Under the pieces are notes generated by a model. It was given only the letters and a program-made list of their open reading frames with translations, was not told the DNA's origin and did no database searches. DNA of 64,000 nt from Oceanospirillum maris DSM 6286. GTDB taxonomy: Bacteria; Pseudomonadota; Gammaproteobacteria; Pseudomonadales; Halomonadaceae. Shown one piece after another: positions 8,198-18,332 of the stretch. The position numbers and the translations under genes are program-made. The first letter of the stretch is position 1. The number at the start of each line of letters is the position of its first letter. The stretch is taken from contig NZ_KE383936.1 of assembly GCF_000422865.1 (NCBI RefSeq), forward strand, positions 124,001 to 188,000, given 5' to 3'.

Positions 8198-8584
8198 TTA
8201 ATCCGGCCAGCTGATCTCACCTTCTCCGTTTTTGCTGATTTGCCACCAAAGATCCATTGCTTGATCCGGTTCCCAAGAACCGACAGAACACCGAATCGTT
8301 GTGTCAAAAAAAGCAAAGGCTGCACGGGCGCAGTCAATATCCGTTGCCCAGCCACTTTCAGGGCTGTCAAACCAAACACTCCAGTACTTGCCTGCAGCTT
8401 TTTCTACTACATGGATCGGTACTTCTATGCCATCAGCTTTTACGGCGAGATAAAGTAAGGTGCGCTTGTCGAGGCGTTTAGGTTCTGGTGTTGTGGAAAA
8501 TAATTCTGCAAACCAGCTTTCGATGGTTTCAAGTTTTGGGTCTTGAATGTAGATCTCAATATCTGGAAAGGTTTCAGTTGTCAT
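8198..8584 (-). CDS. Conserved-looking hypothetical protein
   Basis: I do not recognise this soluble, acidic protein of 128 residues. It is rich in Trp and aromatic residues and reads like a compact alpha/beta domain (IEIYIQDPKLETIESWF, LLYLAVKADGIEVPIHVVEKA, YWSVWFDSPESGWATD). No signal peptide, metal motif or catalytic signature is evident. Two ATGs are possible, 8593 and 8584; the latter has GGA eight bases upstream. Its 5' end overlaps the 3' end of the upstream membrane-protein gene by 11 bases, so the two are probably translated from one message. Codon use is like the neighbours, which argues that it is a real gene and not a shadow. Confidence 0.72.
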   Translation of the reverse strand: MTTETFPDIEIYIQDPKLETIESWFAELFSTTPEPKRLDKRTLLYLAVKADGIEVPIHVVEKAAGKYWSVWFDSPESGWATDIDCARAAFAFFDTTIRCSVGSWEPDQAMDLWWQISKNGEGEISWPD

Positions 8585-8885
8585 CGTTATCATCCGTCTT
8601 GGTTTCTGAAGGCTTGCGTTTTTTAACGTCGGAGCTCAGAAATCGATATATTCGAAAAGCACTTAGGCCAAGATAACCCAGCAAGCCCAGTGACGCACCT
8701 ATTCCCATCGTAATTAAAGAGAGCAGAGCGACCAACTCTTGGCGTAATGGATCAAGGTGAGTTGCGCCCTCGGCCCACAGCAGCATACCGGCACCAACAA
8801 AAAAAATGATCGTGCCCACAGTAACCCGCTTAAGATTTAAGCGAGGGTCTTCGGCGAGCTTAATTAAGCGCTTTTTCACATCCAT
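8574..8885 (-). CDS. Hypothetical small inner-membrane protein
   Basis: This 103-residue protein is unrecognised. It has two hydrophobic helices, about residues 21-40 and 50-75, with a short periplasmic or cytoplasmic loop between them that includes GATHLDPLRQE. The C-terminal 20 residues are highly charged (Lys/Arg then Asp-rich DDNDDN), consistent with a cytoplasmic tail. It lies directly upstream of and overlaps the hypothetical gene at 8198-8584, suggesting a two-gene unit with related jobs. No ribosome site of good quality precedes the ATG at 8885. Confidence 0.7.
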   Translation of the reverse strand: MDVKKRLIKLAEDPRLNLKRVTVGTIIFFVGAGMLLWAEGATHLDPLRQELVALLSLITMGIGASLGLLGYLGLSAFRIYRFLSSDVKKRKPSETKTDDNDDN

Positions 8886-8993
8886 AATGCTCTATTGTCT
8901 TAGTAAAATATTCTGTGCGGCACTTATTTGGGTTCTGGGCTTCTCTCAGGGCTTAGCAACGTCTGCCTCAAGGCTTAGTAATGGTTTAATACC

Positions 8994-10208
<1,215 letters not shown>

Positions 10209-10366
10209 ATGTTGGGTTTGTCAAAAAGTCGGTGTTTAAATTAACGGGTGTCTGTTTAGCGTTGCAAAAAAGATATTCTTTGGGTGACTTAAATCAACGA
10301 ATCATCATACCGGAAAGCGCTTTATTTGTAATGAGTCCCACCGTTGTAGCGTTGCTCTTTGATCAC

Positions 10367-12271
10367 TTACCCCGCGAACTGCCCCATTGTTGTTTGTAGT
10401 GATCGAGATAAGACAAACAGTTCATCGCTGGCGCTCAAGGTTTGTTCGGCGGCGGCTAAGTTTTGCTCAACTTGAACAATCATTTCCCGCAGATGTTGCT
10501 CCGCAGTTTCGATCTTAGCGATCTGTTGATGGCTTAGATTTTCTACCTCGTTATTTTGTTGTTTCAAGCTAAGGATATCATGCTGAATGATTACAAAAAC
10601 GTTACTAATTTCGGCGGATTGCCTTAGTTGAGCGCTTGTCGCGGTTTGAGTTGCCTGAATGCTGTCGGCAGCTTCCTTGGTATTACTTTGTAAGTTAGTG
10701 ACCTGGGATTGAATCTGCTCGGTAGATTCCTGAGTTTTACTGGCTAAAGCTCTGACTTCGTCGGCGACAACGGCAAAGCCCTGTCCTTGCTCGCCTGCTC
10801 GGGCGGCTTCAATAGCGGCATTAAGTGCTAAAAGATTGGTTTGAGCGGCGATCTCGTTAATACTGCCCATGACATCGTTAATGGTTTGGCTGTCGTGGTT
10901 AAGCTGTTCGATATGGGCGGCAGTTGCGGTTACTTCATCAATTAAGTCCTGAGTTGCTTCTCGGTTATCTTGAGCTAATTGATTAATTGCTTCGGTTTTA
11001 TCGCTGACAGCCTGCATCATGTGTTGTGAGTTTTCGATATGTTGTTGAACGCGTCCTGAGCTAGCACCTGTCTGCTCCAGTGAATCGTTCAGTTGTAATA
11101 ATAACGCTTGTTGGCGTGAGGCAACTTGAAAGGTGGACTCCGCACTCTGTTTTAATTCTGCAGCGTTGTGATCCAGCTGGCTGGCTGCAGTAATCGTCTC
11201 ATTCATGCTAATGGCGATTTTTGATACAAACCGATTAAAGGCATTTGCCATCTGTCCAAGTTCATCTTGGGATTGGCTGTGCAGACGTACGCTTAAATTG
11301 CTGTCGCCATTGGCTATTTCGTTAAGGTGTTGCACTAAACGGCTGATACGACTGACCACCCGATGGGATAGCCAATATAAGCTAGCGGTTAACAGTATTA
11401 AGAAAATAAATGCCAGTAATAGGCTATTGGCTTTATGACTGCTCACCCGCTGAGAAATTTCCGTATGGCTAAATGCTAAGGTCTCCGCTAATTTTTGTGC
11501 CGCCTGCTCTGATGCTAGATTTAATTGGCCAATTGCTCCATTTTGTTGATCAAGCCCGACCGTTTTTGATGTGCTTACAAAACTTAAGAAGCTTTTCTGA
11601 TACTGATCAAGATCGTTAAAGAGAGAGGCTTTTAATGTCTCTGGTAATGTCTTTGATAATAATGTCTCGGGGAGCGCTTTCTGCGTGAGCTGCTGGCGAA
11701 GCTGTTGCTGAAACTGCACAACTTGAGCTTGGAACTTATCCACATATTTATTTTGTCCCCGTAGCATAAAATCTTTCTCATGACGGCGGAGCATCAGCAT
11801 GGATGCGGTTAATGGTACGTTGTTAATATCATTAAGGCGGCTTTCAATACGATGAACCGCATCTCTTAATTGGCCATACATACCGGATGTTGGTGTGAGA
11901 CCCAGAAGCGTTTTTTGCTGAACAAGCGTGATAAAAGCGGACTTATGGGCACGGTTCGCGATGATAGATTGCTCTAATAAGTTTAAGGATAAATCTTCAG
12001 CAGCAAAGTCGGATTTGATCTGGTGTAGCTGTCGATCAAGCTGTTCGCTTCGGGTTATAAGCGTTTGGGCAGCGGTTTTCTCGTTGTTATAAATAAAGGC
12101 TTGTTCCTGTTCTTTCAGCATTAAAAGTTGTGCTCGGCTATCCGCTAATGAGGTTTCGAGCCGATTAAAGGTTTCTAGCTGGCTCAATGAGAGGTACAGC
12201 AAGGCTAAGATTGAAGATAAGCCAATAATGCTTCCCGCTATAAGTAATGCAAAACGAAAACGAATCGTCAT
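10367..12271 (-). CDS. Methyl-accepting chemotaxis protein with helical periplasmic sensor
   Basis: This 634-residue transmembrane chemoreceptor passes ligand binding to CheA/CheW. A first helix lies at about residues 5-26, an all-helical periplasmic region at about 27-280, a second helix at about 283-303, then a HAMP domain and a coiled-coil signalling domain. The tip reads [22 protein letters not shown] at about residue 472. The periplasmic sequence [12 protein letters not shown] is typical of the helical bimodular (HBM) sensor class, members of which bind organic acids; the ligand here is unknown. ATG 12271 has GGAG ten bases upstream and is preferred over 12292. The gene interrupts an otherwise biosynthetic cluster and appears to be transcribed on its own. 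No terminal CheR-binding pentapeptide is visible. Confidence 0.95.
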   Translation of the reverse strand: MTIRFRFALLIAGSIIGLSSILALLYLSLSQLETFNRLETSLADSRAQLLMLKEQEQAFIYNNEKTAAQTLITRSEQLDRQLHQIKSDFAAEDLSLNLLEQSIIANRAHKSAFITLVQQKTLLGLTPTSGMYGQLRDAVHRIESRLNDINNVPLTASMLMLRRHEKDFMLRGQNKYVDKFQAQVVQFQQQLRQQLTQKALPETLLSKTLPETLKASLFNDLDQYQKSFLSFVSTSKTVGLDQQNGAIGQLNLASEQAAQKLAETLAFSHTEISQRVSSHKANSLLLAFIFLILLTASLYWLSHRVVSRISRLVQHLNEIANGDSNLSVRLHSQSQDELGQMANAFNRFVSKIAISMNETITAASQLDHNAAELKQSAESTFQVASRQQALLLQLNDSLEQTGASSGRVQQHIENSQHMMQAVSDKTEAINQLAQDNREATQDLIDEVTATAAHIEQLNHDSQTINDVMGSINEIAAQTNLLALNAAIEAARAGEQGQGFAVVADEVRALASKTQESTEQIQSQVTNLQSNTKEAADSIQATQTATSAQLRQSAEISNVFVIIQHDILSLKQQNNEVENLSHQQIAKIETAEQHLREMIVQVEQNLAAAEQTLSASDELFVLSRSLQTTMGQFAG

Positions 12272-12420
12272 ACCGCCATTTCTCCGTGGCATCTAAAGGA
12301 TAGAACCCCTGTCTATAGCAGGTGACCATGACGTTTAGATGATAGATTTATGACTGATCAAAAAATAACCATAGGGCTTAGAGTAAGCGTTAGCAGTGCT
12401 ATGGCAAGGTTATCTTCAGC

Positions 12421-12455
12421 TTATCCACAGGTGGATTCAGTGGAGTTGTGGATAG
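12421..12455. promoter_or_regulatory. Two facing DnaA-box-like sites
   Basis: TTATCCACA at 12421-12429 matches the strict DnaA box on the plus strand, and TGTGGATAG at 12447-12455 is a one-mismatch box on the minus strand, 17 bases apart. They sit 150 bases upstream of the chemoreceptor gene and immediately before a purine-rich tract. No dnaA, gyrB or mnmG neighbours are present, so this is not an ordinary oriC. Confidence 0.5.
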
Positions 12456-12553
12456 CTAGAAAGAAAGGGAAAAAGAAGTCAAAATAGACAAAAAACAAAG
12501 AAGCTAAAAAGAAAAGAAACTAAAAAGAAAAGGCAAAGAGATTAGAAAGAAAA
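12456..12553. repeat. Purine-rich, A-dominated low-complexity tract
   Basis: About 100 bases are almost entirely A and G, with the 13-mer CTAAAAAGAAAAG repeated at 12504-12516 and 12520-12532 (16-base period). It fills the gap between the chemoreceptor leader and the dapD terminator. Read on the minus strand it gives a pyrimidine-rich transcript leader for the chemoreceptor gene. Confidence 0.7.
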
Positions 12554-12585
12554 AAGCGACCTTGCCTGTACCGGCAAGATCGCTT
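12545..12585 (-). terminator. Terminator of dapD
   Basis: On the minus strand a 13-bp stem (one G-U), formed by 12573-12585 and 12554-12566 with a six-base loop, is followed by TTTTTTCTTTC. It lies 24 bases past the dapD stop and should end the dapC-yffB-dapD transcript. Confidence 0.9.
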
Positions 12586-12608
12586 CTATCGGCTAAAGCG
12601 AAAAATGA

Positions 12609-13649
12609 TTAGTTATTCGCGTGTAGTGCTTCGTTTAGTTCAATAGCCGTTTTGTTGGTTAGACACTCAACGGCACCGGTTTGTGAGTTACGACGGAACA
12701 GAAGGTCATCTTTGTTCGCTAAGTCACGGGCGCGGGCAACTTCGGCCAGCTCTCCGTTACCTTCCAGCACATTCACCTTAGAACCTGCGGTGATATACAG
12801 GCCGGCCTCAACAATACAGCGGTCTCCTAGGGGAATGCCGATACCTGCATTAGCGCCTAGCAAGCAATTTTCGCCAACAGAAATAATAATATTACCGCCA
12901 CCGGACAGCGTCCCCATCGTTGAACAACCGCCGCCTAGGTCTGAGCCTTTACCAACCATAACGCCCGCAGAGATACGGCCTTCAATCATGCCTGGGCCTT
13001 CTGTACCTGCGTTAAAGTTAACAAAACCTTCATGCATGATGGTGGTGCCTTCGCCTAAATAAGCGCCTAGACGAACACGGGAGGTATCAGCAACACGGGT
13101 ACCCGCCGGCACAACGTAATCTGTCATTTTAGGGAACTTATCAACACAGTCTACAGAGATCGTTTGACCCTTTAAGCGAGCCTGTAGCTGACGCTGGGGT
13201 AGTTCAGTCAGATCAATAGCACCTTCATTGGTCCACGCAACATTAGGCAGTAAGCCGAACATGCCGGTTAGATTCGTACCGTGAGGCTTAACCAAGCGAT
13301 GGGACAGCAAGTGCAGCTTTAGATACACCTCGACCACAGATTTTGGGTCGATATCTTCTTCGATGAAGGTCGCAACCAAAGGACGTTGGCTATCGGACAG
13401 AGATGCGACTAGCGCAGCCTGCTCTGCTTCCCCTGCCGCTTGCAGCGCCGTGGCCAGTGCAGCGGTTTTATCACCGGTAAACGTAACGGCTTGATTACCG
13501 CCTTGATAACCTAAAATGTCTGTAATCGCTTCGATTAGGCTAGGTGCTGGATTAAGCAAGGGTTGAGCGTAAAACACTTCCAGCCATTCGCCTTTGCTGT
13601 TTTGAGTACCAACGCCAAAGCCAAAGCTGAAAAAAGGTGATGCAGTCAT
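12609..13649 (-). CDS. dapD: Tetrahydrodipicolinate N-succinyltransferase (long form)
   Basis: DapD transfers succinate from succinyl-CoA to tetrahydrodipicolinate, the first committed step of the succinylase lysine/DAP route. The 346-residue length is that of the longer DapD form found in Pseudomonas relatives; the E. coli form is about 274. The C-terminal half (about residues 170-300) has the hexapeptide repeats of a left-handed beta helix, for example VRLGAYLGEGTTIMHEGFVNFNAG and GGGCSTMGTLSGGG, preceded by a large N-terminal domain. GGGAG lies six bases before the ATG. It follows yffB (79 bases) and dapC on the same strand, so three genes of the cluster are likely co-expressed, and ends at a strong terminator. 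Confidence 0.97.
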   Translation of the reverse strand: MTASPFFSFGFGVGTQNSKGEWLEVFYAQPLLNPAPSLIEAITDILGYQGGNQAVTFTGDKTAALATALQAAGEAEQAALVASLSDSQRPLVATFIEEDIDPKSVVEVYLKLHLLSHRLVKPHGTNLTGMFGLLPNVAWTNEGAIDLTELPQRQLQARLKGQTISVDCVDKFPKMTDYVVPAGTRVADTSRVRLGAYLGEGTTIMHEGFVNFNAGTEGPGMIEGRISAGVMVGKGSDLGGGCSTMGTLSGGGNIIISVGENCLLGANAGIGIPLGDRCIVEAGLYITAGSKVNVLEGNGELAEVARARDLANKDDLLFRRNSQTGAVECLTNKTAIELNEALHANN

Positions 13650-13727
13650 GTTAACTCCCGAAGAGGACGAGACAGCAGGGCTGCCTTAGAATAAAGAGTT
13701 GAAATAAAAATACTAAAAATCAAACCA

Positions 13728-14078
13728 TTAAAGATTAAAGAACACTTGATAATCTGTGTCTTTAAATCCTGTCTTAAATTGACCATCTTTTGCCAGAACC
13801 GGACGACGAACCAATGTGGGCGCTTCCATCATCAACGCAATCGCTTTTTCCTGATTCAGATCCGCTTTCTGTTCATCGCTAAGGGCTCGCCAGCTGGTAC
13901 TGCGTTTGTTCAATACGGTTTCCCAGCCTAGGGCGTGACACCATTGTTCAAGATTCTGTTGGCTTAGACCTTCTTTTCGAAAATCATGAAATTGATAATC
14001 CAGCTGATGATTGTCTAACCACTTACGGGCTTTTTTTACCGTATCGCAGTTAGGTATACCGTATAGTGTCAGGGGCAT
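13728..14078 (-). CDS. yffB: ArsC/Spx-family protein, YffB type
   Basis: This 116-residue thioredoxin-fold protein belongs to the ArsC/Spx group. The N-terminal LYGIPNCDTVKKARKWL holds the single conserved Cys of the CxxT-type active site, and RRPVLAKDGQFKTGF near the C-terminus supplies the family Arg. Family members act as arsenate reductases, glutathione-linked reductases or transcription regulators; YffB is thought to be a glutathione-dependent thiol reductase, but its substrate is not settled. It is placed between dapC and dapD, a position conserved in pseudomonads, although no metabolic reason is known. The 60-base gap from dapC and absence of a terminator point to a shared message. Confidence 0.9.
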   Translation of the reverse strand: MPLTLYGIPNCDTVKKARKWLDNHQLDYQFHDFRKEGLSQQNLEQWCHALGWETVLNKRSTSWRALSDEQKADLNQEKAIALMMEAPTLVRRPVLAKDGQFKTGFKDTDYQVFFNL

Positions 14079-14138
14079 GGGTGGTCTTGGCCTATGTTAT
14101 GAAATATGAATTAAGTTAAATCTTGAATTGAATATCAA

Positions 14139-15335
14139 TTAAATTGTATCCACAAAACGACGGATACGCTGGGCTGCCTCAACACATTCGTCTGTGGTTG
14201 CAACCAGCGCCATGCGCACACGATTTTTACCCGGATTTAAACCGTTAATTGTACGGGAAAGGTAGCTGCCCGGTAGTACGGTGACATTTTGCTGAGCAAA
14301 CAACTGCTGGGCAAATAGCTCTTCATCAATCGGTGTTTCTGGCCAAAGGTAGAAACTGGCTTCCGGCTGTTCAAAGTTCAGTACGGGTTTCAGTATTTCG
14401 CCGACACGCTCAAATTTCTCTGCGTAAATAGCACGGTTTGCGATGGTGTGGTCTTCATCATTCCACGCTTCAATGCTGGCTAGCTGATGCTGTACCGGCA
14501 TGGATGATCCGTGGTAGGTACGGAATAGCAGAAATTTTTGCATCAATTCTGCTTCGCCAGCGATAAAGCCTGAGCGTAAACCAGGCAAGTTGGAGCGTTT
14601 CGATAAACTATGAAACACCACACAGTTTTTGTAATCATCACGCCCTAACTCGGCACAGGCCTGTAGTAAGCCGGGTGGTGGCGTTTGTTCATCAAAATAG
14701 ATTTCGGAATAGCACTCATCGGAGGCGATCACAAAATCGTACTGATCGGATAATGCGATCAGTTTTTTCAATACCTCAAGACTCATCACTGCGCCCGTTG
14801 GATTGCCTGGGGTGCAAAGAAACAGTAATTGAGTATTTTGCCAAACATCTTCCGGTACGGCATCAAAATCAGGAATAAACCCATTTTCCGCTAAGCACGG
14901 CATAAAGTAAGGCTCGGCACCGGCTAGATAAGCCGCGCCTTCATAAATTTGATAGAAAGGGTTTGGCGAGGCGACTAAGGCTCCAGGCTTGCGCGCCACT
15001 AACGCCTGAGTAAAGGCAAAAATAGCTTCGCGGGTGCCGTTAACAGGCAAAACATGATCTTCTGCCGTTAGTGTCTCGGGCTTAAGAATAAAGCGGCGTT
15101 GGCACCAGTGTGCAATCGCTTCTCGCAGCTCTGGCAGACCCTTGGTGCTTGGGTAGTTGCTGATGCGGTTTAAGTTATGACGCAGGCTATTGAGTACAAA
15201 TTCAGGTGCAGGGTGTCGTGGCTCACCAATAGAGAGTGCAATAGGCTCCAAATTTTGTGGCGGTGTTACCTGAGCTTTCAGAGCGGTCAGCTTTTCGAAA
15301 GGGTAGGGCTGTAATCGGTTCAGATCTGGGTTCAT
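14139..15335 (-). CDS. dapC: Succinyldiaminopimelate transaminase
   Basis: DapC is the PLP aminotransferase that converts N-succinyl-2-amino-6-oxopimelate to N-succinyl-LL-DAP using glutamate. The 398-residue class-I aminotransferase has the substrate region NGTREAIFAF, the Asn/Pro/Gly motif CTPGNPTGAV, and the PLP lysine in HSLSKRSNLPGLRSGF. The start at 15335 (MNPDLNRLQPYPFEKL) is chosen because the QPYPFEKL sequence opens the family and GGAAG lies eight bases ahead; an in-frame ATG 39 bases upstream would extend into a repeated control region. It leads a dapC-yffB-dapD unit and is separated from glnD by a terminator. Confidence 0.95.
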   Translation of the reverse strand: MNPDLNRLQPYPFEKLTALKAQVTPPQNLEPIALSIGEPRHPAPEFVLNSLRHNLNRISNYPSTKGLPELREAIAHWCQRRFILKPETLTAEDHVLPVNGTREAIFAFTQALVARKPGALVASPNPFYQIYEGAAYLAGAEPYFMPCLAENGFIPDFDAVPEDVWQNTQLLFLCTPGNPTGAVMSLEVLKKLIALSDQYDFVIASDECYSEIYFDEQTPPPGLLQACAELGRDDYKNCVVFHSLSKRSNLPGLRSGFIAGEAELMQKFLLFRTYHGSSMPVQHQLASIEAWNDEDHTIANRAIYAEKFERVGEILKPVLNFEQPEASFYLWPETPIDEELFAQQLFAQQNVTVLPGSYLSRTINGLNPGKNRVRMALVATTDECVEAAQRIRRFVDTI

Positions 15336-15351
15336 ACCGGCTTCCGTCATC

Positions 15352-15406
15352 AGGGTATTTATTGGGTCGATCATAGGGTATTTATTAAGACGACTATTAT
15401 AGTCAA
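15352..15406 (-). promoter_or_regulatory. Putative dapC control region: direct repeats and palindrome
   Basis: The 12-mer AGGGTATTTATT (plus-strand reading) occurs at 15352-15363 and 15375-15386, 23 bases apart. Next to it is the palindrome GACTAT-T-ATAGTC at 15392-15404, which overlaps a minus-strand -35-like TTGACT (15401-15406). The -10 element is not well defined. The layout is compatible with a repressor site over the dapC promoter. Confidence 0.4.
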
Positions 15407-15534
15407 GGGCTTATGGGGGAACAAACCCGTAACTCTTTTTATATATAAAATCTCTTGGTTTATTAGAAAGTCAGACTCTTTGGCGCTAACTTTATTTTGT
15501 TTGGTTTAGACTTTGGTTAGAGCGGATGTCGTGT

Positions 15535-15561
15535 AAAAAAAGCGATCCGAAGATCGCTTTT
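15535..15561 (-). terminator. Terminator of glnD with UUCG loop
   Basis: On the minus strand a perfect 10-bp stem AAAAGCGATC / GATCGCTTTT is closed by the extra-stable C(UUCG)G loop and followed by TTTTTTT. It separates map-glnD from dapC. The mirrored A/T arms could make it work on the plus strand too, though no plus-strand gene needs it. Confidence 0.92.
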
Positions 15562-15620
15562 GGGGTTCACCTGCTCTGCAAGATCTCTGCTTCGATCAGC
15601 CAAGCATTACGTGGCAATAA

Positions 15621-18317
15621 TCAATAACCGTTAGTGACCTGTTCGTCAAGATCGTGGCAGATACGGCTGCGTAATTTTTCGCACACCTGAGGATCTCCGA
15701 TAGGGCCAAGGTTTTGATCGGTGATAACGAAAATATCTTCAACACGCTCGCCTAGGGTGACAATCTTGGCGGTCAGCAGATTGATATCCATTTCCACAAA
15801 GATCCGGCCAATTCGGGCTAAAAGTCCCGGGCGATCTGGTGTGATCACTTCTAATAGCGTGCGCTGGCTAACAGGGTCGTTACTGATGATGACCTGCGTT
15901 GGCATGGTAAAATGCTTTAGCTGGCGCGGGGTACGTCGTTGAACAATATCGTTGTAATCTGCAGGGTCATCAAGCTCTTCGATCAATACTTGTTTGATCT
16001 CTTCGATACGGGCAATGTCGCGAATCGGCTCGTCATTACTCTCTAATACGATATAGGTATCTAAGCTGTAGCCATTGCTTGAGGTACTGATACGGGAATC
16101 GTGGATATTTAGTCCAAGTTGTTCCATGGCGGCAACGGTTGCTGCGAAAAGATGGTTTTGCTCTTTGGTGTAAATAAACACCTTGGTGCCGCCAACTTGT
16201 TCAACCTTATTGGGGTTGGTGACCAGTACCAGAGGCATATCAGGTTCTTTATGTTTAAGAATCTGTTCTGTTTGAAATGCAATTTCACGGGCGCTATCTT
16301 GCAGGAAGTACTCTTCTCCCAGCATGTTCCATAGCGGCCAGATACGGGTTTCTTCAAGCCCCCATTTTTTCAGATAGACAAGAGCATCCTGCTGGGTTTC
16401 ATCAATCCACTCTTTACGATCAACAGGGTTTTCCAAGCCTCGGCGAAGCGCTCGTTTACTCTCTACATAAAGCTGTTGTAGCAGTGTGGCACGCCAGCTA
16501 TTCCAGAGACTTGGGTTGGTGGCGTTGATATCGGCAACGGTCAAAATGTAGAGATAATTAAGGCGTGATTCATCCCGCACCGTCATGACAAATTCTTGAA
16601 TCACCTCAGGGTCGGAGATGTCTTTTTTCTGAGCGGTCATCGACATCAGCAGGTGATGCTCTACCAGCCAGCTAACGAGACGGGCATCGTGCTTACTAAT
16701 ATGATGTCGTTCGCAGAATAGGAGCACATCTTTTGCGCCTAGCTCTGAGTGGTTGCCACCACGACCTTTACCTATATCGTGGTAAAGTCCCGCGATATAA
16801 GCCAGCTCACGTTTAGGTAAGCGAAGGAATATCTGGGAGGCAAACGGAAACTCTTTGCGGGCTTCCTCCTTTTGGAAGCAATGCATAAATTTCAGCAGTA
16901 GCAGAGTATGGGCATCTACGGTGTAAATATGAAAGAGGTCGTGCTGCATTAGGCCGATGGCGTAGCCGAATTCAGGTAGGTATTTGCCCAAAATGCCGTA
17001 ACGGCTCATACGGCGCAGTTGCCGTGCTACATTGCCGGGACTGCGTAGTAGCTCCATAAAGAGTGATGAATGACGAATATCTTGTCGGAAGCTTTCATCA
17101 ATCAGGTGGCGATTGTCTCGCAGTAGGCGAATGGTCGATGCTCGAACGCTTTCAATTTGAGGGTTTTGCGCCATTAATAGGAAAATTTCCAATAGGGCAA
17201 AAGGATTATTCTCAAAGACGCGGCTGTGAGTCGCTTCTATTTTATGATTAACGATCTGGAAACGTTTGTTGAGTATCTCAATTTTGGCTTCGTGACGAGA
17301 TTGTAAAATAGCATCATCAAAGTGCTGCAACAGTACGTCATTCAATTCGGTCAAAGACATAACGACTCGATAATAGCGGCGCATAAATTGCTCAACCGCT
17401 AGACGTTCATCGTTATCGGCATAGCCAAATAACTCGGCAAGGGTGCGCTGATGGTCAAATAACAGGCGGTCTTCAGCGCGCTTGGCGGTCATATGAAGGG
17501 CATAGCGCACTTGCCAGAGAAATGCTTGGCCCTGTTCCATAATACGTACTTCAGATTCGGTTAAAAAACCTTCGCGCATTAAGCCTTCAAGGGTATGCGT
17601 ACCAAAGTGTCGCTTGGCAACCCAGCCGATCATCTGAATATCCCTTAAACCACCGGGAGAAGACTTAATGTTGGGTTCAAGATTGTATTCATTGTTGTTG
17701 TATTTGTAGTGACGCTTGATCTGTTCCTGCCATTTCGCTTCGAAAAACTCGCTGTTGCTCCACATATGATCGGTGCCCAAGCGCTCAACCATCTCTTCTC
17801 GAAGGTTATCGGGGCCAACAATGGTGCGATTTTCCAGTAAATTTGTTGCTACGGTAATATCGGCTTTAGCTTCTCGTTCACAATCGGAAAGTGAGCGAAC
17901 ACTGTGGCCAATATCCAGACTAATATCCCACATAAAGGTGATAAGCCGTTCGAGGCTATCTCGGTAAGGGGTATCGTCATCGTTGCGAAGCAGAATGAGC
18001 AGATCAATATCGGAATGGGGGTGTAGCTCACCGCGACCGTATCCACCAACGGCTAACAGACTGATATTGTTATCCGGCCATTCGAATTGCTCCCATACCA
18101 CGCTAAGAAGTTGGTCAATAAACCAAGCGCGACCATGGACGAGGTCGCGGATATCAGCGCCCTCTAAAAAGCGCTGGTCCAGCTTATCCTGAACACTCTT
18201 GATGGTCTGTTTAAAAAGGCTAATGGAAGAAGATTTAGCCTTTGCCAGTTGCTGTCTAAAAGCGTGTTTATTAAACAGCGACGGATCAGGTTCAAACTCA
18301 TAGGGTGTCAGAGGCAT
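15621..18317 (-). CDS. glnD: Bifunctional uridylyltransferase / uridylyl-removing enzyme of PII
   Basis: GlnD senses glutamine and adds or removes UMP on PII (GlnB/GlnK), setting nitrogen control. All domains are present in the 898 residues: the nucleotidyltransferase core with GGYGRGELHPHSDIDLLIL at about 93-111, a PII-uridylyltransferase region, an HD hydrolase domain with YHDIGKGRGGNHSELGAKD at about 510, and two C-terminal ACT domains (VTNPNKVEQVGGTKVFIYT from about 705 and LEVITPDRPGLLARIG from about 825) that bind glutamine. Length matches the family (about 890-900). It lies 15 bases after map on the same strand, an arrangement shared with other gammaproteobacteria, and ends at a UUCG-loop terminator. 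Confidence 0.98.
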   Translation of the reverse strand: MPLTPYEFEPDPSLFNKHAFRQQLAKAKSSSISLFKQTIKSVQDKLDQRFLEGADIRDLVHGRAWFIDQLLSVVWEQFEWPDNNISLLAVGGYGRGELHPHSDIDLLILLRNDDDTPYRDSLERLITFMWDISLDIGHSVRSLSDCEREAKADITVATNLLENRTIVGPDNLREEMVERLGTDHMWSNSEFFEAKWQEQIKRHYKYNNNEYNLEPNIKSSPGGLRDIQMIGWVAKRHFGTHTLEGLMREGFLTESEVRIMEQGQAFLWQVRYALHMTAKRAEDRLLFDHQRTLAELFGYADNDERLAVEQFMRRYYRVVMSLTELNDVLLQHFDDAILQSRHEAKIEILNKRFQIVNHKIEATHSRVFENNPFALLEIFLLMAQNPQIESVRASTIRLLRDNRHLIDESFRQDIRHSSLFMELLRSPGNVARQLRRMSRYGILGKYLPEFGYAIGLMQHDLFHIYTVDAHTLLLLKFMHCFQKEEARKEFPFASQIFLRLPKRELAYIAGLYHDIGKGRGGNHSELGAKDVLLFCERHHISKHDARLVSWLVEHHLLMSMTAQKKDISDPEVIQEFVMTVRDESRLNYLYILTVADINATNPSLWNSWRATLLQQLYVESKRALRRGLENPVDRKEWIDETQQDALVYLKKWGLEETRIWPLWNMLGEEYFLQDSAREIAFQTEQILKHKEPDMPLVLVTNPNKVEQVGGTKVFIYTKEQNHLFAATVAAMEQLGLNIHDSRISTSSNGYSLDTYIVLESNDEPIRDIARIEEIKQVLIEELDDPADYNDIVQRRTPRQLKHFTMPTQVIISNDPVSQRTLLEVITPDRPGLLARIGRIFVEMDINLLTAKIVTLGERVEDIFVITDQNLGPIGDPQVCEKLRSRICHDLDEQVTNGY

Positions 18318-18332
18318 GGGGATATCCGTTTG

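Noticed and set aside
10284-10297. FNR-like site GTGAC-TTAA-ATCAA between the chemoreceptor and dapE
   Set aside because: Two mismatches to TTGAT-N4-ATCAA and no -10 element at a sensible distance from dapE.
10314-10323. AAAGCGCTTT palindrome after the chemoreceptor gene, considered as a terminator
   Set aside because: Ten-base perfect palindrome leaves no loop and there is no T-run.
12421-12455. Chromosome replication origin
   Set aside because: Only two DnaA boxes and none of the usual neighbours (dnaA, dnaN, mnmG, parAB); reported only as a DnaA-box pair.
12652-13062. A 136-codon frame antisense to dapD
   Set aside because: Its sequence mirrors the dapD beta-helix repeats (Pro/Ser-rich) and it lacks a ribosome site.
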